A stretch of 64,000 nucleotides of DNA from Polynucleobacter duraquae (GTDB lineage: Bacteria; Pseudomonadota; Gammaproteobacteria; Burkholderiales; Burkholderiaceae), in assembly GCF_000973625.1 (NCBI RefSeq), contig NZ_CP007501.1, positions 992,001 to 1,056,000 of the forward strand, in the 5' to 3' direction. The notes beneath the pieces were generated by a model, which had not been told where the DNA came from, searched no databases, and saw only the letters and a list, made by a program, of their open reading frames with translations. A program made the position numbers and the translations under genes. Shown one piece after another: positions 16,579 through 27,046 of the stretch; within the stretch, counting starts at the first letter, position 1; the number at the start of each line of letters is the position of its first letter.

Positions 16579-19011
16579 ATGCCTGGCCACTTATTACTAC
16601 CCTCTGAACCTATTCAACTGCCATTGCTCCCATTAAGGGATGTGGTGGTATTTCCTCACATGGTGATTCCATTGTTTGTGGGACGTCCAAAATCCATCAA
16701 AGCACTAGAAGCCGCCATGGAAACTGGCAAGAATGTACTTCTAGTAGCGCAAAAGACTGCTGCGAAAGATGAGCCTAGCGTAGAGGACCTCTACGATGTT
16801 GGTTGTATTGCCAATATTCTGCAGATGCTGAAGTTACCCGACGGTACCGTCAAGGTATTAGTCGAAGGCGTTCAACGCGCTGAAGTCAGCCAAGTGGAGG
16901 ATAGTCAAGGCTACTTCTCATGCGAAGCGACTCCAACGGCAATGTCCTCATTAGATGCTCACGAAACTGAAGCATTGCGCCGCGCCATCATGGCTCAGTT
17001 TGATCAGTACGTGAAGCTCAATAAAAAAGTACCCCAAGAAATTCTCTCCTCATTAGGTGGCATCGATGATCCAAGTCGTTTGGCCGATACCATTTGCGCA
17101 CATCTGCCAGTTAAGCTTGAGCAAAAGCAACGCTTGCTGGAGATGTCGGACGTAGTGCAGCGATTGGAAAGTCTTCTGGCCGATCTTGAGAGTGAGATCG
17201 ACATCTTGCAAGTTGAGAAGCGTATTCGTGGACGTGTAAAGCGTCAGATGGAAAAGAGCCAGCGCGAGTACTACTTGAACGAACAAGTTAAAGCGATTCA
17301 AAAAGAATTGGGTGAGGGTGAGGAGGGTGCTGATCTCGAGGAACTCGAGAAACGCATTAAAGCTGCTCGCATGCCTAAGGAAGCCTTGAAGAAGGCTGAG
17401 TCTGAACTGAAGAAGTTAAAGCTGATGTCACCAATGTCTGCTGAAGCAACGGTGATTCGCAACTTCATTGATACTTTGGTGACGCTCCCTTGGAAAAAGA
17501 AAACCAAGATCAATAACGATTTAACCAACGCGGAAAAAGTATTGGATGAAGACCACTACGGTCTTGATAAAGTTAAAGAGCGTATTTTGGAGTATCTCGC
17601 GGTTCAACAACGGGTTGATCGTGTTAAAGCTCCAATTCTCTGCTTAGTTGGGCCTCCAGGCGTTGGCAAAACCTCTCTAGGTCAATCGATAGCCCGCGCA
17701 ACAAACCGCAAGTTTGTGCGTATGGCTTTGGGTGGCGTACGTGATGAATCTGAAATTCGGGGGCATCGTCGTACCTATATTGGCTCTATGCCAGGCAAGA
17801 TTCTGTCTAGCTTGACTAAAGTCGGTGTACGCAACCCTTTATTCCTCTTGGACGAAGTGGACAAGATGGGTATGGATTTTCGTGGAGATCCCGCAAGTGC
17901 CTTGCTAGAGGTCTTAGATCCCGAACAGAATCACACATTCCAAGATCACTATGTTGAAGTCGATTTTGATCTTTCAGATGTGATGTTTGTTGCTACATCG
18001 AACTCCTTGAATATTCCCGGTCCATTGTTAGATCGCTTGGAAATTATTCGCCTTGCTGGTTATACGGAAGATGAGAAGACTAGCATTGCCATCAATTACT
18101 TGATTCCAAAGCAGATTAAAAATAATGGTCTGAAGAAGGATGAACTGAAGATCGAGGAATCTGCTGTCCGCAGCATGATTCGTTATTACACTCGTGAGGC
18201 GGGTGTTCGTTCCTTAGAGCGAGAGATCAGTAAGATTTGCCGTAAGGTGGTTAAGCTACTGCTCCTGAAAAAAGAAGCCGCTCCAGTCACTGTAAATACC
18301 GACAACTTAGAGAAGTTCTTGTCCGTGAAGATGTATGACTTTGGTCTTGCGGCAAAAGAGAATCAAGTTGGCCAGGTAACTGGTCTGGCTTGGACTGAAG
18401 TTGGTGGCGATCTGCTCACCATCGAAGCAGCGGTAATGCCTGGTAAAGGTGTTATTACTCGTACAGGCTCTATTGGCGACGTGATGAAGGAGTCAGTAGA
18501 AGCAGCCAAAACTGTGGTGCGCTCACGAGCAAGAGCTCTTGGCATTACTGACGAAGCATTTGAGAAGAAGGATATTCACATTCACTTCCCTGATGGTGCG
18601 ACCCCGAAAGATGGTCCGTCAGCTGGTATCGCTATCACAACTGCCTTGGTATCTGTATTTACAGGAATTCCAATTCGTTCAGATGTGGCAATGACAGGTG
18701 AGATCACCTTGCGTGGTGAGGTACTTCCGATTGGTGGCTTAAAAGAGAAGCTATTGGCAGCGCATCGTGGCGGCATCAAGTTGGCATTAATTCCAGAGGA
18801 AAACATCAAAGACTTAATTGATATCCCAGATAACGTCAAGAATGCAATTGAAATCGTGCCGGTACGATGGATTGACAAAGTTTTGGAGTTGGCTTTAGAG
18901 CGAAAACCAGTTGCTTTGTCTGACCCAACGCCAGAAGAGCTTGCTAAAAAGGCCGCTGAGGCCAGCAAAGTTAATGAAAAGATTTCTTCTGGAGAGGTCC
19001 TGAAGCATTAA
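16579..19011 (+). CDS. lon: ATP-dependent protease Lon (LonA)
   Basis: Homohexameric AAA+ protease degrading misfolded and regulatory proteins in the cytoplasm. The 810 residues are arranged as an N-terminal substrate domain (LPLLPLRDVVVFPHM start), a coiled-coil region, AAA+ with Walker A GPPGVGKTSLGQS, and the proteolytic domain with Ser in PKDGPSAGIAI and Lys in LPIGGLKEKLLAAH. The RBS GGAGGA lies just upstream of the ATG. An unusually long 178-base leader separates it from clpX and holds candidate heat-shock and housekeeping promoters. Confidence 0.97.
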   Translation: MPGHLLLPSEPIQLPLLPLRDVVVFPHMVIPLFVGRPKSIKALEAAMETGKNVLLVAQKTAAKDEPSVEDLYDVGCIANILQMLKLPDGTVKVLVEGVQRAEVSQVEDSQGYFSCEATPTAMSSLDAHETEALRRAIMAQFDQYVKLNKKVPQEILSSLGGIDDPSRLADTICAHLPVKLEQKQRLLEMSDVVQRLESLLADLESEIDILQVEKRIRGRVKRQMEKSQREYYLNEQVKAIQKELGEGEEGADLEELEKRIKAARMPKEALKKAESELKKLKLMSPMSAEATVIRNFIDTLVTLPWKKKTKINNDLTNAEKVLDEDHYGLDKVKERILEYLAVQQRVDRVKAPILCLVGPPGVGKTSLGQSIARATNRKFVRMALGGVRDESEIRGHRRTYIGSMPGKILSSLTKVGVRNPLFLLDEVDKMGMDFRGDPASALLEVLDPEQNHTFQDHYVEVDFDLSDVMFVATSNSLNIPGPLLDRLEIIRLAGYTEDEKTSIAINYLIPKQIKNNGLKKDELKIEESAVRSMIRYYTREAGVRSLEREISKICRKVVKLLLLKKEAAPVTVNTDNLEKFLSVKMYDFGLAAKENQVGQVTGLAWTEVGGDLLTIEAAVMPGKGVITRTGSIGDVMKESVEAAKTVVRSRARALGITDEAFEKKDIHIHFPDGATPKDGPSAGIAITTALVSVFTGIPIRSDVAMTGEITLRGEVLPIGGLKEKLLAAHRGGIKLALIPEENIKDLIDIPDNVKNAIEIVPVRWIDKVLELALERKPVALSDPTPEELAKKAAEASKVNEKISSGEVLKH

Positions 19012-19026
19012 TGTAACTAGATGTTT

Positions 19027-19090
19027 GAGGGATTTTGAGTCAGATTGAGCTGTCTATTACAGCCCACTTTGTTGAAGAATCCCTCTTTTA
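19027..19090 (+). terminator. Possible terminator structure after lon
   Basis: GAGGGATT (19027-19034) is complementary to AATCCCTC (19078-19085), which is followed by TTTTA. The long loop contains a smaller GCTGT/ACAGC hairpin. The wide loop makes this a weak prediction. Confidence 0.3.
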
Positions 19091-19128
19091 TTCCCGCACT
19101 AGGTTACAATCTCGTCTGTATTAATTTG

Positions 19129-19204
19129 GGGCGCTTAGCTCAGATGGTAGAGCGTCTGCCTTACACGCAGAATGTCGGCGGTTCGATCCCGTCAGCGCCC
19201 ACCA
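19129..19204 (+). tRNA. tRNA-Val (anticodon TAC)
   Basis: Complete cloverleaf: acceptor GGGCGCT pairs with AGCGCCC, D-arm GCTCAGATGGTAGAGC, anticodon loop CTTACAC (anticodon TAC), T-arm GGTTCGATCC, and an encoded CCA at 19202-19204. A TACAAT -10-like hexamer lies at 19105-19110. Confidence 0.97.
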
Positions 19205-19310
19205 GTTTCCCCCATTTGCATTTGTTTTTCCTCAAATAGGCTTTCTAGCTCCTTCTAGACCTTCCGCCTAGTACACTCGTGTTATTAATTTTTTTTCGAG
19301 CGATTAATTC

Positions 19311-20777
19311 ATGTTTGATTCAGTACGTAAACACCAAAGAGTTCTGCAGTTTGTTTTGATGTTGTTCATCGTCCCTTCTTTTGCTTTATTCGGTATATCA
19401 AGCTATTCCGAATTTATGGATAAAGAAACTGACATTGTGAAAGTCAATGGCAAGCCTATTACTGCGCAAGAAGTTGATACTGCTGCAAAACGTCAAGCTG
19501 AGCGTGTCGGTGGAAATGCCCAGATTGCTCAAAGTCTACCTTTTCGTCAGGCGATCCTGAACGAGTTATTGCAACAACGCATTCTTGGTTTTGCGATTAG
19601 CGACCTCCGTCTGCAAGTAGGCAAGCAAGAGCTAGTTAATAGCCTGCAAAAGATTCCACAGATTCGCGCTTTATATCGACAAGATGGTACATTTGATGAT
19701 TTACGCTTCAAACAGTTGCTAGCTAGCAATGGCATGAATGAAGAACAGTTTTATGCTGGTCAAAGTTTTGATTTAAAAATTCAGCAGTTAATCAATTCAG
19801 TTGCTCGGACAGAGTTGGCTAGCCCAAAATTATCTGAGATTGTTTTATCTTTATATGACACTGAAAGACAGGTTCAGACTTTGCAGTTCAACGCTAAAGA
19901 TTATTTAGCTAAAGTGAATCCAAGCGCCGATGAACTGCAGGCTTTTTATGAGGCCAATGCCAAGTTGTTTGAACGTCCTGAATATATTGATGTTGAGTAC
20001 ATCGTGCTAAGGGCTGATCCGAAAGAGGACTCTAAGGTTTTTAATGACAAAGCAGATCAGTTTGCCAATATTACTTATGACCAGGCCGATAGCTTGAAGC
20101 CTGCCGCAGACAAGTTGAAGCTCAGCATTCAAACTCAGAAGGGTGTCACTCGTGCTGGCGCAGCTGGCGTGTCTAGAGATCATCCTTTAGCCAATGCCAA
20201 AGTAGTTCAGTCACTTTATGGTGATGAGGCCCTGAAAAATAAGCGTAATACCGAGGCTGTGCAAATAGCACCCGGTGTGTTTGTATCTGCTCGAGTAGTG
20301 ACCTTATACCCAGCCCAAGTTCTGCCTTATCAAGATGTTGCGGCAGAAGTGAAGCGTCAGGTAAGTCAACGTGCTGCGGAGAAGCTAGCTATTACAGCTG
20401 CTAGCGAAAAATTAGCCGCCCTTGAAAAGGATCCCAAGAACGTCGCTGGTTTCAGCACTGCGACCTGGATTTCACGCAACAAGCCAGGCAGTCTGGTGGG
20501 TCCATCGATGGATGAGGTCATGTCCGTGAATGCAAGTGCATTACCAGCTCTTGTTTCAGTTGCTAATCCAGGCGTTGGTACTACCATTTATCGCATTGAT
20601 CAGGTACGTCAACCGACAGCGGTAGATGCTAAGGTTCAAAAAGCACAAGCACAACAGATTCAAGCGCTGGCTGCACAGTCAGAGTTTGCAGGCTTTATGG
20701 CTTACTGGCGCAATAGCGCTGGCGTTAAAGTGATTAACCCACTGAAGCAGGCAAGCGCTGGAAGCGCGGGAAGTTAA
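19311..20777 (+). CDS. PpiD-like periplasmic chaperone (SurA_N domain), apparently lacking the parvulin domain
   Basis: A 488-residue inner-membrane-anchored protein. Residues 1-12 are cytoplasmic, 13-33 form one transmembrane segment, and then comes a SurA_N/PpiD N-terminal chaperone domain (KVNGKPITAQEVD, LNELLQQRIL). The PpiD-like C-terminal part (YDQADSLKPAADKL onward) follows almost directly after VEYIVLRADPK at residues 228-238. The parvulin rotamase module expected between them is absent: no GGDLGW-type or FGWHII-type motif is present. Usual PpiD length is about 620-640 residues. It is probably a holdase at the Sec translocon rather than an isomerase. It follows the tRNA-Val gene and converges on the esterase gene. 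Confidence 0.85.
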   Translation: MFDSVRKHQRVLQFVLMLFIVPSFALFGISSYSEFMDKETDIVKVNGKPITAQEVDTAAKRQAERVGGNAQIAQSLPFRQAILNELLQQRILGFAISDLRLQVGKQELVNSLQKIPQIRALYRQDGTFDDLRFKQLLASNGMNEEQFYAGQSFDLKIQQLINSVARTELASPKLSEIVLSLYDTERQVQTLQFNAKDYLAKVNPSADELQAFYEANAKLFERPEYIDVEYIVLRADPKEDSKVFNDKADQFANITYDQADSLKPAADKLKLSIQTQKGVTRAGAAGVSRDHPLANAKVVQSLYGDEALKNKRNTEAVQIAPGVFVSARVVTLYPAQVLPYQDVAAEVKRQVSQRAAEKLAITAASEKLAALEKDPKNVAGFSTATWISRNKPGSLVGPSMDEVMSVNASALPALVSVANPGVGTTIYRIDQVRQPTAVDAKVQKAQAQQIQALAAQSEFAGFMAYWRNSAGVKVINPLKQASAGSAGS

Positions 20778-20778
20778 G

Positions 20779-21429
20779 CTAGGGTATTTTTTTCAGCAAG
20801 TTACTGTATGGGGCCATTGAGCCCCATACGTTTTTAAAGATAATGCTTTGCGCATCTACATTGGGATGTAGTCGATCTGCTTGAAATAATTCTGCTTTAG
20901 TAGCAACGCCCTCTAAGAAGAATGGTAGTAGCTCAACTTGTTCTTGATTCGCGATTTGAGGATAGATTTGTTTAAATTGCTTGGTATAAGTTTGGCCATA
21001 GTTTGAGGGAATCTGGATGCCACAGAGTAAAACCTTGGCACCTGCTTTTTTACTCATCTGAACCATCTGCCGTAGATTGGCCTCAGTTTGATTAACAGGT
21101 AAGCCTCGTAAAGCATCGTTAGCGCCCAACTCGATCAGGACAATTCCCGGTTTTTTCTGACTCAAGAGGGCGGGTAGACGAGTTAAACCACCAGAGCTAG
21201 TCTCACCGCTAATACTGGCATTAAACACGCTCCAAGGACTTTTATCCTTTGCAAGCTCTGCCTCCAGTAGCGTGACCCAGCCACTGCCACGCGGTAGACC
21301 ATATTCTGCTGAAAGACTATCGCCCAATACCAGAATGACGGGCTTTACTTGAGCCCAAGAACAAATACTCATTAAGAGGCAAAATAGACCTGTAATGAAT
21401 TTATTGGCGATTAAAAGCTGAGTCTGCAT
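20779..21429 (-). CDS. SGNH-hydrolase arylesterase (TesA-like), exported
   Basis: A 216-residue GDSL/SGNH esterase related to E. coli TesA (thioesterase I/lysophospholipase L1). A signal peptide occupies about residues 1-26 (ending SWAQ). Block I is GDSLSAEYGLP with Ser38 as nucleophile, the Gly block is GETSSGGLTRLP, the Asn block is LGANDALRG, and the Asp-His pair is in DRLHPN. It acts in the periplasm on small acyl esters; the true substrate is unknown. It is divergent from an ABC ATPase gene, the same pairing as tesA-ybbA in E. coli. Confidence 0.9.
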   Translation of the reverse strand: MQTQLLIANKFITGLFCLLMSICSWAQVKPVILVLGDSLSAEYGLPRGSGWVTLLEAELAKDKSPWSVFNASISGETSSGGLTRLPALLSQKKPGIVLIELGANDALRGLPVNQTEANLRQMVQMSKKAGAKVLLCGIQIPSNYGQTYTKQFKQIYPQIANQEQVELLPFFLEGVATKAELFQADRLHPNVDAQSIIFKNVWGSMAPYSNLLKKIP

Positions 21430-21454
21430 TTTTCCATTCTTGAAAACTTTTTAC

Positions 21455-22135
21455 ATGAACAGACAGTCTAATTCCATTGTTGCCGATCAGGTGAGCAAGC
21501 TGGTTAAAACGGCTGATGGCAACTTGAGTATTTTGCACGAGCTGAGCTTTCAGATTAAGCAAGGTGAGAGCGTGGCCATTGTGGGGGCATCGGGTTCTGG
21601 AAAAAGTACTTTATTAAGCCTCCTGGCTGGACTAGACCTGCCAAGCGCGGGGCAAATCGAGCTGATGGGGCAAAACCTCAACTTACTCGATGAGGACGGC
21701 AGGGCACGTTTACGTGGTCAGTTAGTTGGCTTTGTCTTTCAATCATTTCAACTATTGCCTCACCTGACTGCCTTGGAGAATGTGATGCTCCCTCTTGAGA
21801 TCGCTGGGGATCCTCAGGCTGATGCAAGACTATCCGCGCTAGAGTGGTTAGAAAAGGTCGGTTTAACTCCAAGAGCTAATCATTTCCCTAAAACCCTTTC
21901 TGGGGGCGAGCAGCAACGTGTGGCGCTAGCACGAGCCTTTATTAATAAGCCCGCCATTCTGTTTGCTGATGAACCCACCGGAAGTCTTGATGAGGCCAGC
22001 GGTAATAGAGTGATTGAGCTCCTTTTTGAGCTAAATCGGGAGAATTCCTCGACACTTGTTTTGGTGACCCATGATCCAGCCTTAGCTGCTCGGTGTGGGC
22101 GCCAATTGAGCCTGCATGGCGGACGATTGACCTAA
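21455..22135 (+). CDS. ABC transporter ATP-binding protein (YbbA/LolD family)
   Basis: A 226-residue ATPase of the MacB/LolD/YbbA group, which extract or transport lipids or peptides with FtsX-type permeases. It has Walker A GASGSGKST, signature LSGGEQQRVALARA, Walker B ILFADEPTGSLD and an H-loop VTHD. I chose ATG 21455; an in-frame TTG at 21440 is less likely because it nearly reaches the divergent esterase. No permease gene is next to it here (purL follows after 21 bases), whereas E. coli ybbA is followed by ybbP. Function is inferred from family only. Confidence 0.88.
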   Translation: MNRQSNSIVADQVSKLVKTADGNLSILHELSFQIKQGESVAIVGASGSGKSTLLSLLAGLDLPSAGQIELMGQNLNLLDEDGRARLRGQLVGFVFQSFQLLPHLTALENVMLPLEIAGDPQADARLSALEWLEKVGLTPRANHFPKTLSGGEQQRVALARAFINKPAILFADEPTGSLDEASGNRVIELLFELNRENSSTLVLVTHDPALAARCGRQLSLHGGRLT

Positions 22136-22156
22136 TCAAAACCTTATAATCTCGGC

Positions 22157-25100
22157 ATGTCATCATTCTGTTGCTTGCCCGGGGCTAATGCCCTTTCCGC
22201 CTTCCGCCAACAGCGACTTTTAGCTTCGCTCGCAGCTCAAGGAATTCAACTGGAGTCTATTGAGGCTCAATACCTTCATTTCATTTGGTCTGAGTCTGAG
22301 CTCAATGCCAAAGACAGAGAGGTGCTCGAAAGTCTGCTGACTTATGGCCAGCCTTTTGTATCGCAAATGAAGGGTGGCGGCTCTATATTCACTAAGTCTG
22401 CTGACAAACAATCTGCAATTTCGATTCCCCGTTTTGGCACAGTTTCTCCATGGGCTAGTAAAGCTACAGATATCGCTCGTCAGTGCGGCCTTCAGATTTT
22501 ACGTATTGAACGTGGTGTTCAATATGCGTGGCAAAGTAAAAAAACACTGAATGCGGAACAGCAACAGCTGGTATTAGCTGCGCTTCATGATCGGATGACA
22601 GAAGTTGTGATCGGCGATATCAATGAAGCAAGCGCTTTGCACCAATCACTTCCTGACAAACCCTTTGTTCGCATCCCGGTGCTTACCGAGGGTAGGTCTG
22701 CATTAGATAAAGCAAATCAAGATCTTGGTCTTGCTCTGTCTGAAGATGAAGTACTTTATCTAATTGAGAACTTTATACGCTTAGAGCGCAATCCCAGTGA
22801 TGTTGAATTGATTATGTTTGCTCAGGCGAACAGTGAGCATTGTCGTCACAAAATATTTAATTCTAGCTGGACGATTGATGGTGATGATCAGGATAAATCT
22901 TTATTTGCGATGATCCGTAATACGCATCAACTTCAGCCTGAAGGCACCATCGTTGCCTACTCAGACAACTCAGCTGTGATGGTCGGGGCTGAATCGGAAA
23001 CTTGGTCAGCCAAAGGTCAGGATCGTCGTTACGAAAAAGACACGCGACTAGTTCATACCTTGATGAAGGTAGAGACACATAACCACCCTACAGCAATTGC
23101 ACCTTTCCCAGGCGCTTCTACTGGTGCTGGTGGTGAGATTCGAGATGAGGGTGCAACAGGTGTAGGTGGACGCCCTAAGGCAGGTCTTACTGGCTTTACC
23201 GTTTCCAACCTCAATATCCCAGGCACTGATTTACCATGGGAGACCGAGAAATACGGCAAGCCTGAGCGCATTGCTACACCACTCCAAATTATGATTGATG
23301 GCCCATTGGGCGGCGCTGCATTTAATAATGAATTCGGTCGACCTATTTTGGGTGGTTATTTCCGTGTATTTGAGCAAACCTTTGAGGGTGTTCGTCGCGG
23401 TTACCACAAGCCCATCATGATTGCGGGCGGCATTGGCAGTATTGATTCTATCCACACGGCAAAGAAACAAATTAAAGCGGGCCATTTATTTATTCAATTG
23501 GGTGGTCCTGGTATGCGTATTGGTATGGGTGGTGCAACGGGTAGTTCCGTTGCAACCGGTACTAACACTGCAGATTTAGATTTTGATTCAGTCCAACGCG
23601 GCAATCCAGAAATGGAACGTCGCGCGCAAGAGGTGATTAACTCTTGTATCGCCATGGGTACGAATAACCCAATTGTTTCGATTCATGACGTTGGTGCTGG
23701 AGGTATATCCAATGCATTCCCAGAGCTTGCTGATGGCGCTGGATTGGGTGCGCAATTTCAATTACGAAAAGTGCCGCTAGAAGAGAGCGGTATGAGTCCT
23801 GCAGAAATTTGGTGCAATGAATCTCAAGAGCGCTATGTCCTAGCAATTGAAGCTAAAGACTTGGAGCTTTTCAAGTCTCTGTGTGAACGTGAGCGTTGCC
23901 CATTTGCCGTTGTCGGTGAAGCGACAACAGAGCGTCAACTTCAGTTAAGCGATAGCAAAGAAGTTACTGGTAGTGATGCTGCCATGCCAATCGATATGCC
24001 AATGGAGGTCTTGCTTGGGAAGCCTCCACGGATGCATCGTGATGTTAAGCGTGTTGCTCAAGAATTTGAAGGGCTAGATGTTACTGACGCTGATCTTGCG
24101 CAATGCATCGCTTGGGTTCTACAGCAACCTACCGTTGCCAGCAAATCATTTTTAATCACTATTGGTGACCGTACCGTCGGTGGCCTCAACGCGCGCGACC
24201 CTTTTGTAGGTCCTTGGCAAGTGCCTGTGGCTGATTGCGCCGTTACCTTGATGGATTACAAAGGCTATCACGGCGAAGCGATGTCCATGGGTGAGCGTAC
24301 TCCACTAGCTGTGATAGATGCACCAGCTGCAGCCAAAATGGCTGTAGGTGAAGCCATTACCAACTTATTGGCTGCAGATATTCGCCGCTTAGAGGACGTG
24401 AAGCTTTCTGCTAACTGGATGGCCGCCTGTGGGTCGCCCGGTGAGGATGCAAAGCTATACGACTCAGTTCAAGCGATTGGTATGGATTTATGTCCTGCGC
24501 TAGGAATCTCTATCCCAGTTGGTAAAGACTCCTTATCCATGGCAACAGCATGGCAAGAGGGTGATCAAGCTAAAAAAGTCGTTTCTCCAGTTTCACTCAT
24601 CATCTCTGCTTTTGCAGCAGTTCAAGACGTTCGTAAAACCACAACGCCTTTGCTAAAACTGCAAGATGAGTCTGGCGCAGCCTTAGAAACTGAATTGATT
24701 TTGATTGATTTGAGCCGCGGTAAAAACCGTATGGCTGGAAGTATTCTGGCCCAAGTGCTCAATCAGTCTGGTAAATCAGCTCCCAATGTAGATTACCCAG
24801 AAGATCTCAAAGCCTTAGCTGAGGCGATGATCGAGTTGCGTAAAGGCAATCAATTATTGGCATATCACGATCGCTCTGATGGCGGCTTATTTGCTTGTAT
24901 CGCAGAGATGGCTTTTACATCTCATACTGGTATCTCGGTGAATGTCGATATGATTGCGGTAGATGTTGGTCAAGAAGCAGATTGGGGTGACGCTAAGAAC
25001 TGGGCACAACAAGTATCTGGGCTTCGTCACGAACAGACCATGCGCGCCTTATTTAACGAAGAGCTTGGTGCAGTGATTCAGATTCGTAAAGCGGATCGTG

Positions 25101-26191
25101 ATGCGGTGTTTGCGGTTTTACGCAAATTAAACCTCAGCGCTTACAGCCATGTGATTGCACAGCCCAATACCAACGGCCGTATTGAAATTTGGCGTGATGC
25201 TAAGAATATCTTTGCAGAGCCACGTGAAGTTCTTCAAAAGATGTGGGCTAATACGAGCTATCAAATTGCGCGCTTGCGCGATAATCCCGACTGCGCTGAC
25301 AGCGAGTTTTCGTTACTCGATCAGGTTGCCGATACAGGAATGTCTCCCAAGTTAACGTTTGATATTGCGGATGATATTGCGGCACCATTTATCAATCAGA
25401 ATGCTCGACCTAAAGTTGCCATCTTGCGCGAGCAGGGCGTGAACTCTCATGTTGAGATGGCTTACGCCATGAACTGGGCAGGTTTTGATAGCTATGACGT
25501 GCACATGTCAGATTTGCTTTCTGGTAAATCCAAGTTAGATAATTTCCGTGGTCTGGTTGCCTGTGGTGGATTTAGTTACGGCGATGTATTAGGGGCTGGT
25601 GAAGGCTGGGCCAAGACCATTCTATTTAACAGTCAACTGCGCGATCAGTTTTCCACATTCTTTAGCCGCCAAGATAGCTTTGCGTTAGGCGTTTGTAATG
25701 GCTGTCAAATGATGAGTAATCTTGCAGGCATTATTCCAGGCGCAGAAGCTTGGCCTAAATTTACGCGTAATCAGTCCGAACAATATGAAGCTCGCTTGGT
25801 CATGGCTGAGGTAATGGCTTCACCATCAATCTTTACGCAAGGCATGACAGGTAGTCAGTTGCCAATTGCTATTGCGCACGGTGAAGGTTTTGCTAATTTT
25901 AGCCAACAAGGTAACTTAGAGGCTTTGCAGAAACAAGGATTGGCGGCGCTACGATTTGTAGATCACCAAGGTAGTCCAACTGAAACCTATCCAATGAACC
26001 CAAATGGTTCGCCTGGTGGCTTGACAGGGGTTACTACTTTGGATGGACGATTTACTGTGATGATGCCGCATCCTGAGCGGGTTTTTAGGACAGTGCAGAT
26101 GAGTTGGGCACCAAAGGAATGGTTGCATACGCCTGATGGAGCTAGCCCATGGATGCGCTTATTCCGCAATGCGAGAGTCTGGGCTAAATAA
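22157..26191 (+). CDS. purL: Phosphoribosylformylglycinamidine synthase PurL (single-chain)
   Basis: Fourth step of purine synthesis: FGAR plus Gln and ATP gives FGAM. This is the large 1344-residue proteobacterial form. It has an N-terminal PurS-like region, two AIR-synthase-type halves ([18 protein letters not shown] is the substrate/ATP signature; [11 protein letters not shown] in the second half), and a C-terminal class I glutaminase with [12 protein letters not shown] (catalytic Cys) and the His/Glu of MPHPERVFR. The ATG at 22157 gives the usual N-terminus. The next gene starts 4 bases after its stop. Confidence 0.97.
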   Translation: MSSFCCLPGANALSAFRQQRLLASLAAQGIQLESIEAQYLHFIWSESELNAKDREVLESLLTYGQPFVSQMKGGGSIFTKSADKQSAISIPRFGTVSPWASKATDIARQCGLQILRIERGVQYAWQSKKTLNAEQQQLVLAALHDRMTEVVIGDINEASALHQSLPDKPFVRIPVLTEGRSALDKANQDLGLALSEDEVLYLIENFIRLERNPSDVELIMFAQANSEHCRHKIFNSSWTIDGDDQDKSLFAMIRNTHQLQPEGTIVAYSDNSAVMVGAESETWSAKGQDRRYEKDTRLVHTLMKVETHNHPTAIAPFPGASTGAGGEIRDEGATGVGGRPKAGLTGFTVSNLNIPGTDLPWETEKYGKPERIATPLQIMIDGPLGGAAFNNEFGRPILGGYFRVFEQTFEGVRRGYHKPIMIAGGIGSIDSIHTAKKQIKAGHLFIQLGGPGMRIGMGGATGSSVATGTNTADLDFDSVQRGNPEMERRAQEVINSCIAMGTNNPIVSIHDVGAGGISNAFPELADGAGLGAQFQLRKVPLEESGMSPAEIWCNESQERYVLAIEAKDLELFKSLCERERCPFAVVGEATTERQLQLSDSKEVTGSDAAMPIDMPMEVLLGKPPRMHRDVKRVAQEFEGLDVTDADLAQCIAWVLQQPTVASKSFLITIGDRTVGGLNARDPFVGPWQVPVADCAVTLMDYKGYHGEAMSMGERTPLAVIDAPAAAKMAVGEAITNLLAADIRRLEDVKLSANWMAACGSPGEDAKLYDSVQAIGMDLCPALGISIPVGKDSLSMATAWQEGDQAKKVVSPVSLIISAFAAVQDVRKTTTPLLKLQDESGAALETELILIDLSRGKNRMAGSILAQVLNQSGKSAPNVDYPEDLKALAEAMIELRKGNQLLAYHDRSDGGLFACIAEMAFTSHTGISVNVDMIAVDVGQEADWGDAKNWAQQVSGLRHEQTMRALFNEELGAVIQIRKADRDAVFAVLRKLNLSAYSHVIAQPNTNGRIEIWRDAKNIFAEPREVLQKMWANTSYQIARLRDNPDCADSEFSLLDQVADTGMSPKLTFDIADDIAAPFINQNARPKVAILREQGVNSHVEMAYAMNWAGFDSYDVHMSDLLSGKSKLDNFRGLVACGGFSYGDVLGAGEGWAKTILFNSQLRDQFSTFFSRQDSFALGVCNGCQMMSNLAGIIPGAEAWPKFTRNQSEQYEARLVMAEVMASPSIFTQGMTGSQLPIAIAHGEGFANFSQQGNLEALQKQGLAALRFVDHQGSPTETYPMNPNGSPGGLTGVTTLDGRFTVMMPHPERVFRTVQMSWAPKEWLHTPDGASPWMRLFRNARVWAK

Positions 26192-26195
26192 GCTA

Positions 26196-26972
26196 ATGTC
26201 AGATTTATTTATGGCTATGGAGCCAGTCACATTTTCTGAGAGCGGTGGAGTACGTTATTTGCATTTTGGTAGTGAGTTGATTCAAGGCGCTATGCGCATC
26301 CGCGATCCGGATGAGATTTATTTGGAATATAACCAGCAGATGATGGCTTGGCTACTATTCCTAGAGACCAGGCCAGGTATGCGTGTTGCTCAACTTGGAC
26401 TTGGCACTGGCGCTCTCACCAAGTTTGCATATCGCTATTGTCCTGCGGTCAAAACTACCGTCGTCGAACTGAATCCTGCAGTAATTGTTTCTGCCAGAAG
26501 TATGTTTTTCACACCTTCTGATGATCGGCGTCTTGAGACACTTCAGACAGATGCAAAAGCCTTTGTGAAGAACACCAAATATCAAAATTACTTTGATGCG
26601 GTTCAAGTGGACCTCTACGATGCAATTTGTGACGGTCCGTCTGCGAGTTCCTTAGATTTTTATAAAGGCTGTTTTGATATCCTGAGATCACCTGGCGTAT
26701 TAACGGTGAACCTCTTCTCCAGCCATAAGAGTTTTGAGATTAATCTCAACAACATTTGCGAAGCATTTGATAACCGAGTTCTGCTATTTCCGGAATCGCA
26801 TGATTGCAATGTGGTAGCAATTGCTTTTAAAGGTCCGCTCCTAGATGTAGAGTGGAAAGAGGTTTCTAAGCGCGCCAAACTGATTATGGAAAAAACGGGC
26901 TTGCCGACCAATAGGTGGGTATCTGGATTAAATCGTGAAAATGCGCATCAAGAAAATAAGCTATCGATCTAA
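26196..26972 (+). CDS. Spermidine synthase-like (SpeE-fold) methyltransferase-type protein
   Basis: A 258-residue protein with a Rossmann fold like spermidine synthase. I chose ATG 26196, 4 bases after the purL stop; the open frame upstream runs inside purL. The nucleotide-binding motif is LGLGTGALTKF followed by VVELNPAVI. In true SpeE the equivalent is GGGDGG followed by VEID, so the acidic residue of the aminopropyltransferase loop is missing. Polyamine synthesis is therefore doubtful; the actual substrate is unknown. No speD is nearby. Confidence 0.75.
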   Translation: MSDLFMAMEPVTFSESGGVRYLHFGSELIQGAMRIRDPDEIYLEYNQQMMAWLLFLETRPGMRVAQLGLGTGALTKFAYRYCPAVKTTVVELNPAVIVSARSMFFTPSDDRRLETLQTDAKAFVKNTKYQNYFDAVQVDLYDAICDGPSASSLDFYKGCFDILRSPGVLTVNLFSSHKSFEINLNNICEAFDNRVLLFPESHDCNVVAIAFKGPLLDVEWKEVSKRAKLIMEKTGLPTNRWVSGLNRENAHQENKLSI

Positions 26973-26987
26973 AGAAAGCGGGATAAG

Positions 26988-27017
26988 AAAAAAGGCGATC
27001 AGTTGATCGCCTTTTTT
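26988..27017. terminator. Bidirectional intrinsic terminator between the SpeE-like gene and acnB
   Basis: AAAAAAGGCGATCA and TGATCGCCTTTTTT form a perfect GC-rich stem with A and T tracts on both sides, so it can stop both converging transcripts. The tight loop leaves about 7 GC-core pairs. Confidence 0.9.
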
Positions 27018-27046
27018 GTTGCCCTCAGATTCAGGGCTGATATGAC

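Noticed and set aside
20755..20795. Terminator between ppiD-like gene and the esterase gene
   Set aside because: Only a 5-bp stem with a tiny loop, and the T run is too far from it.
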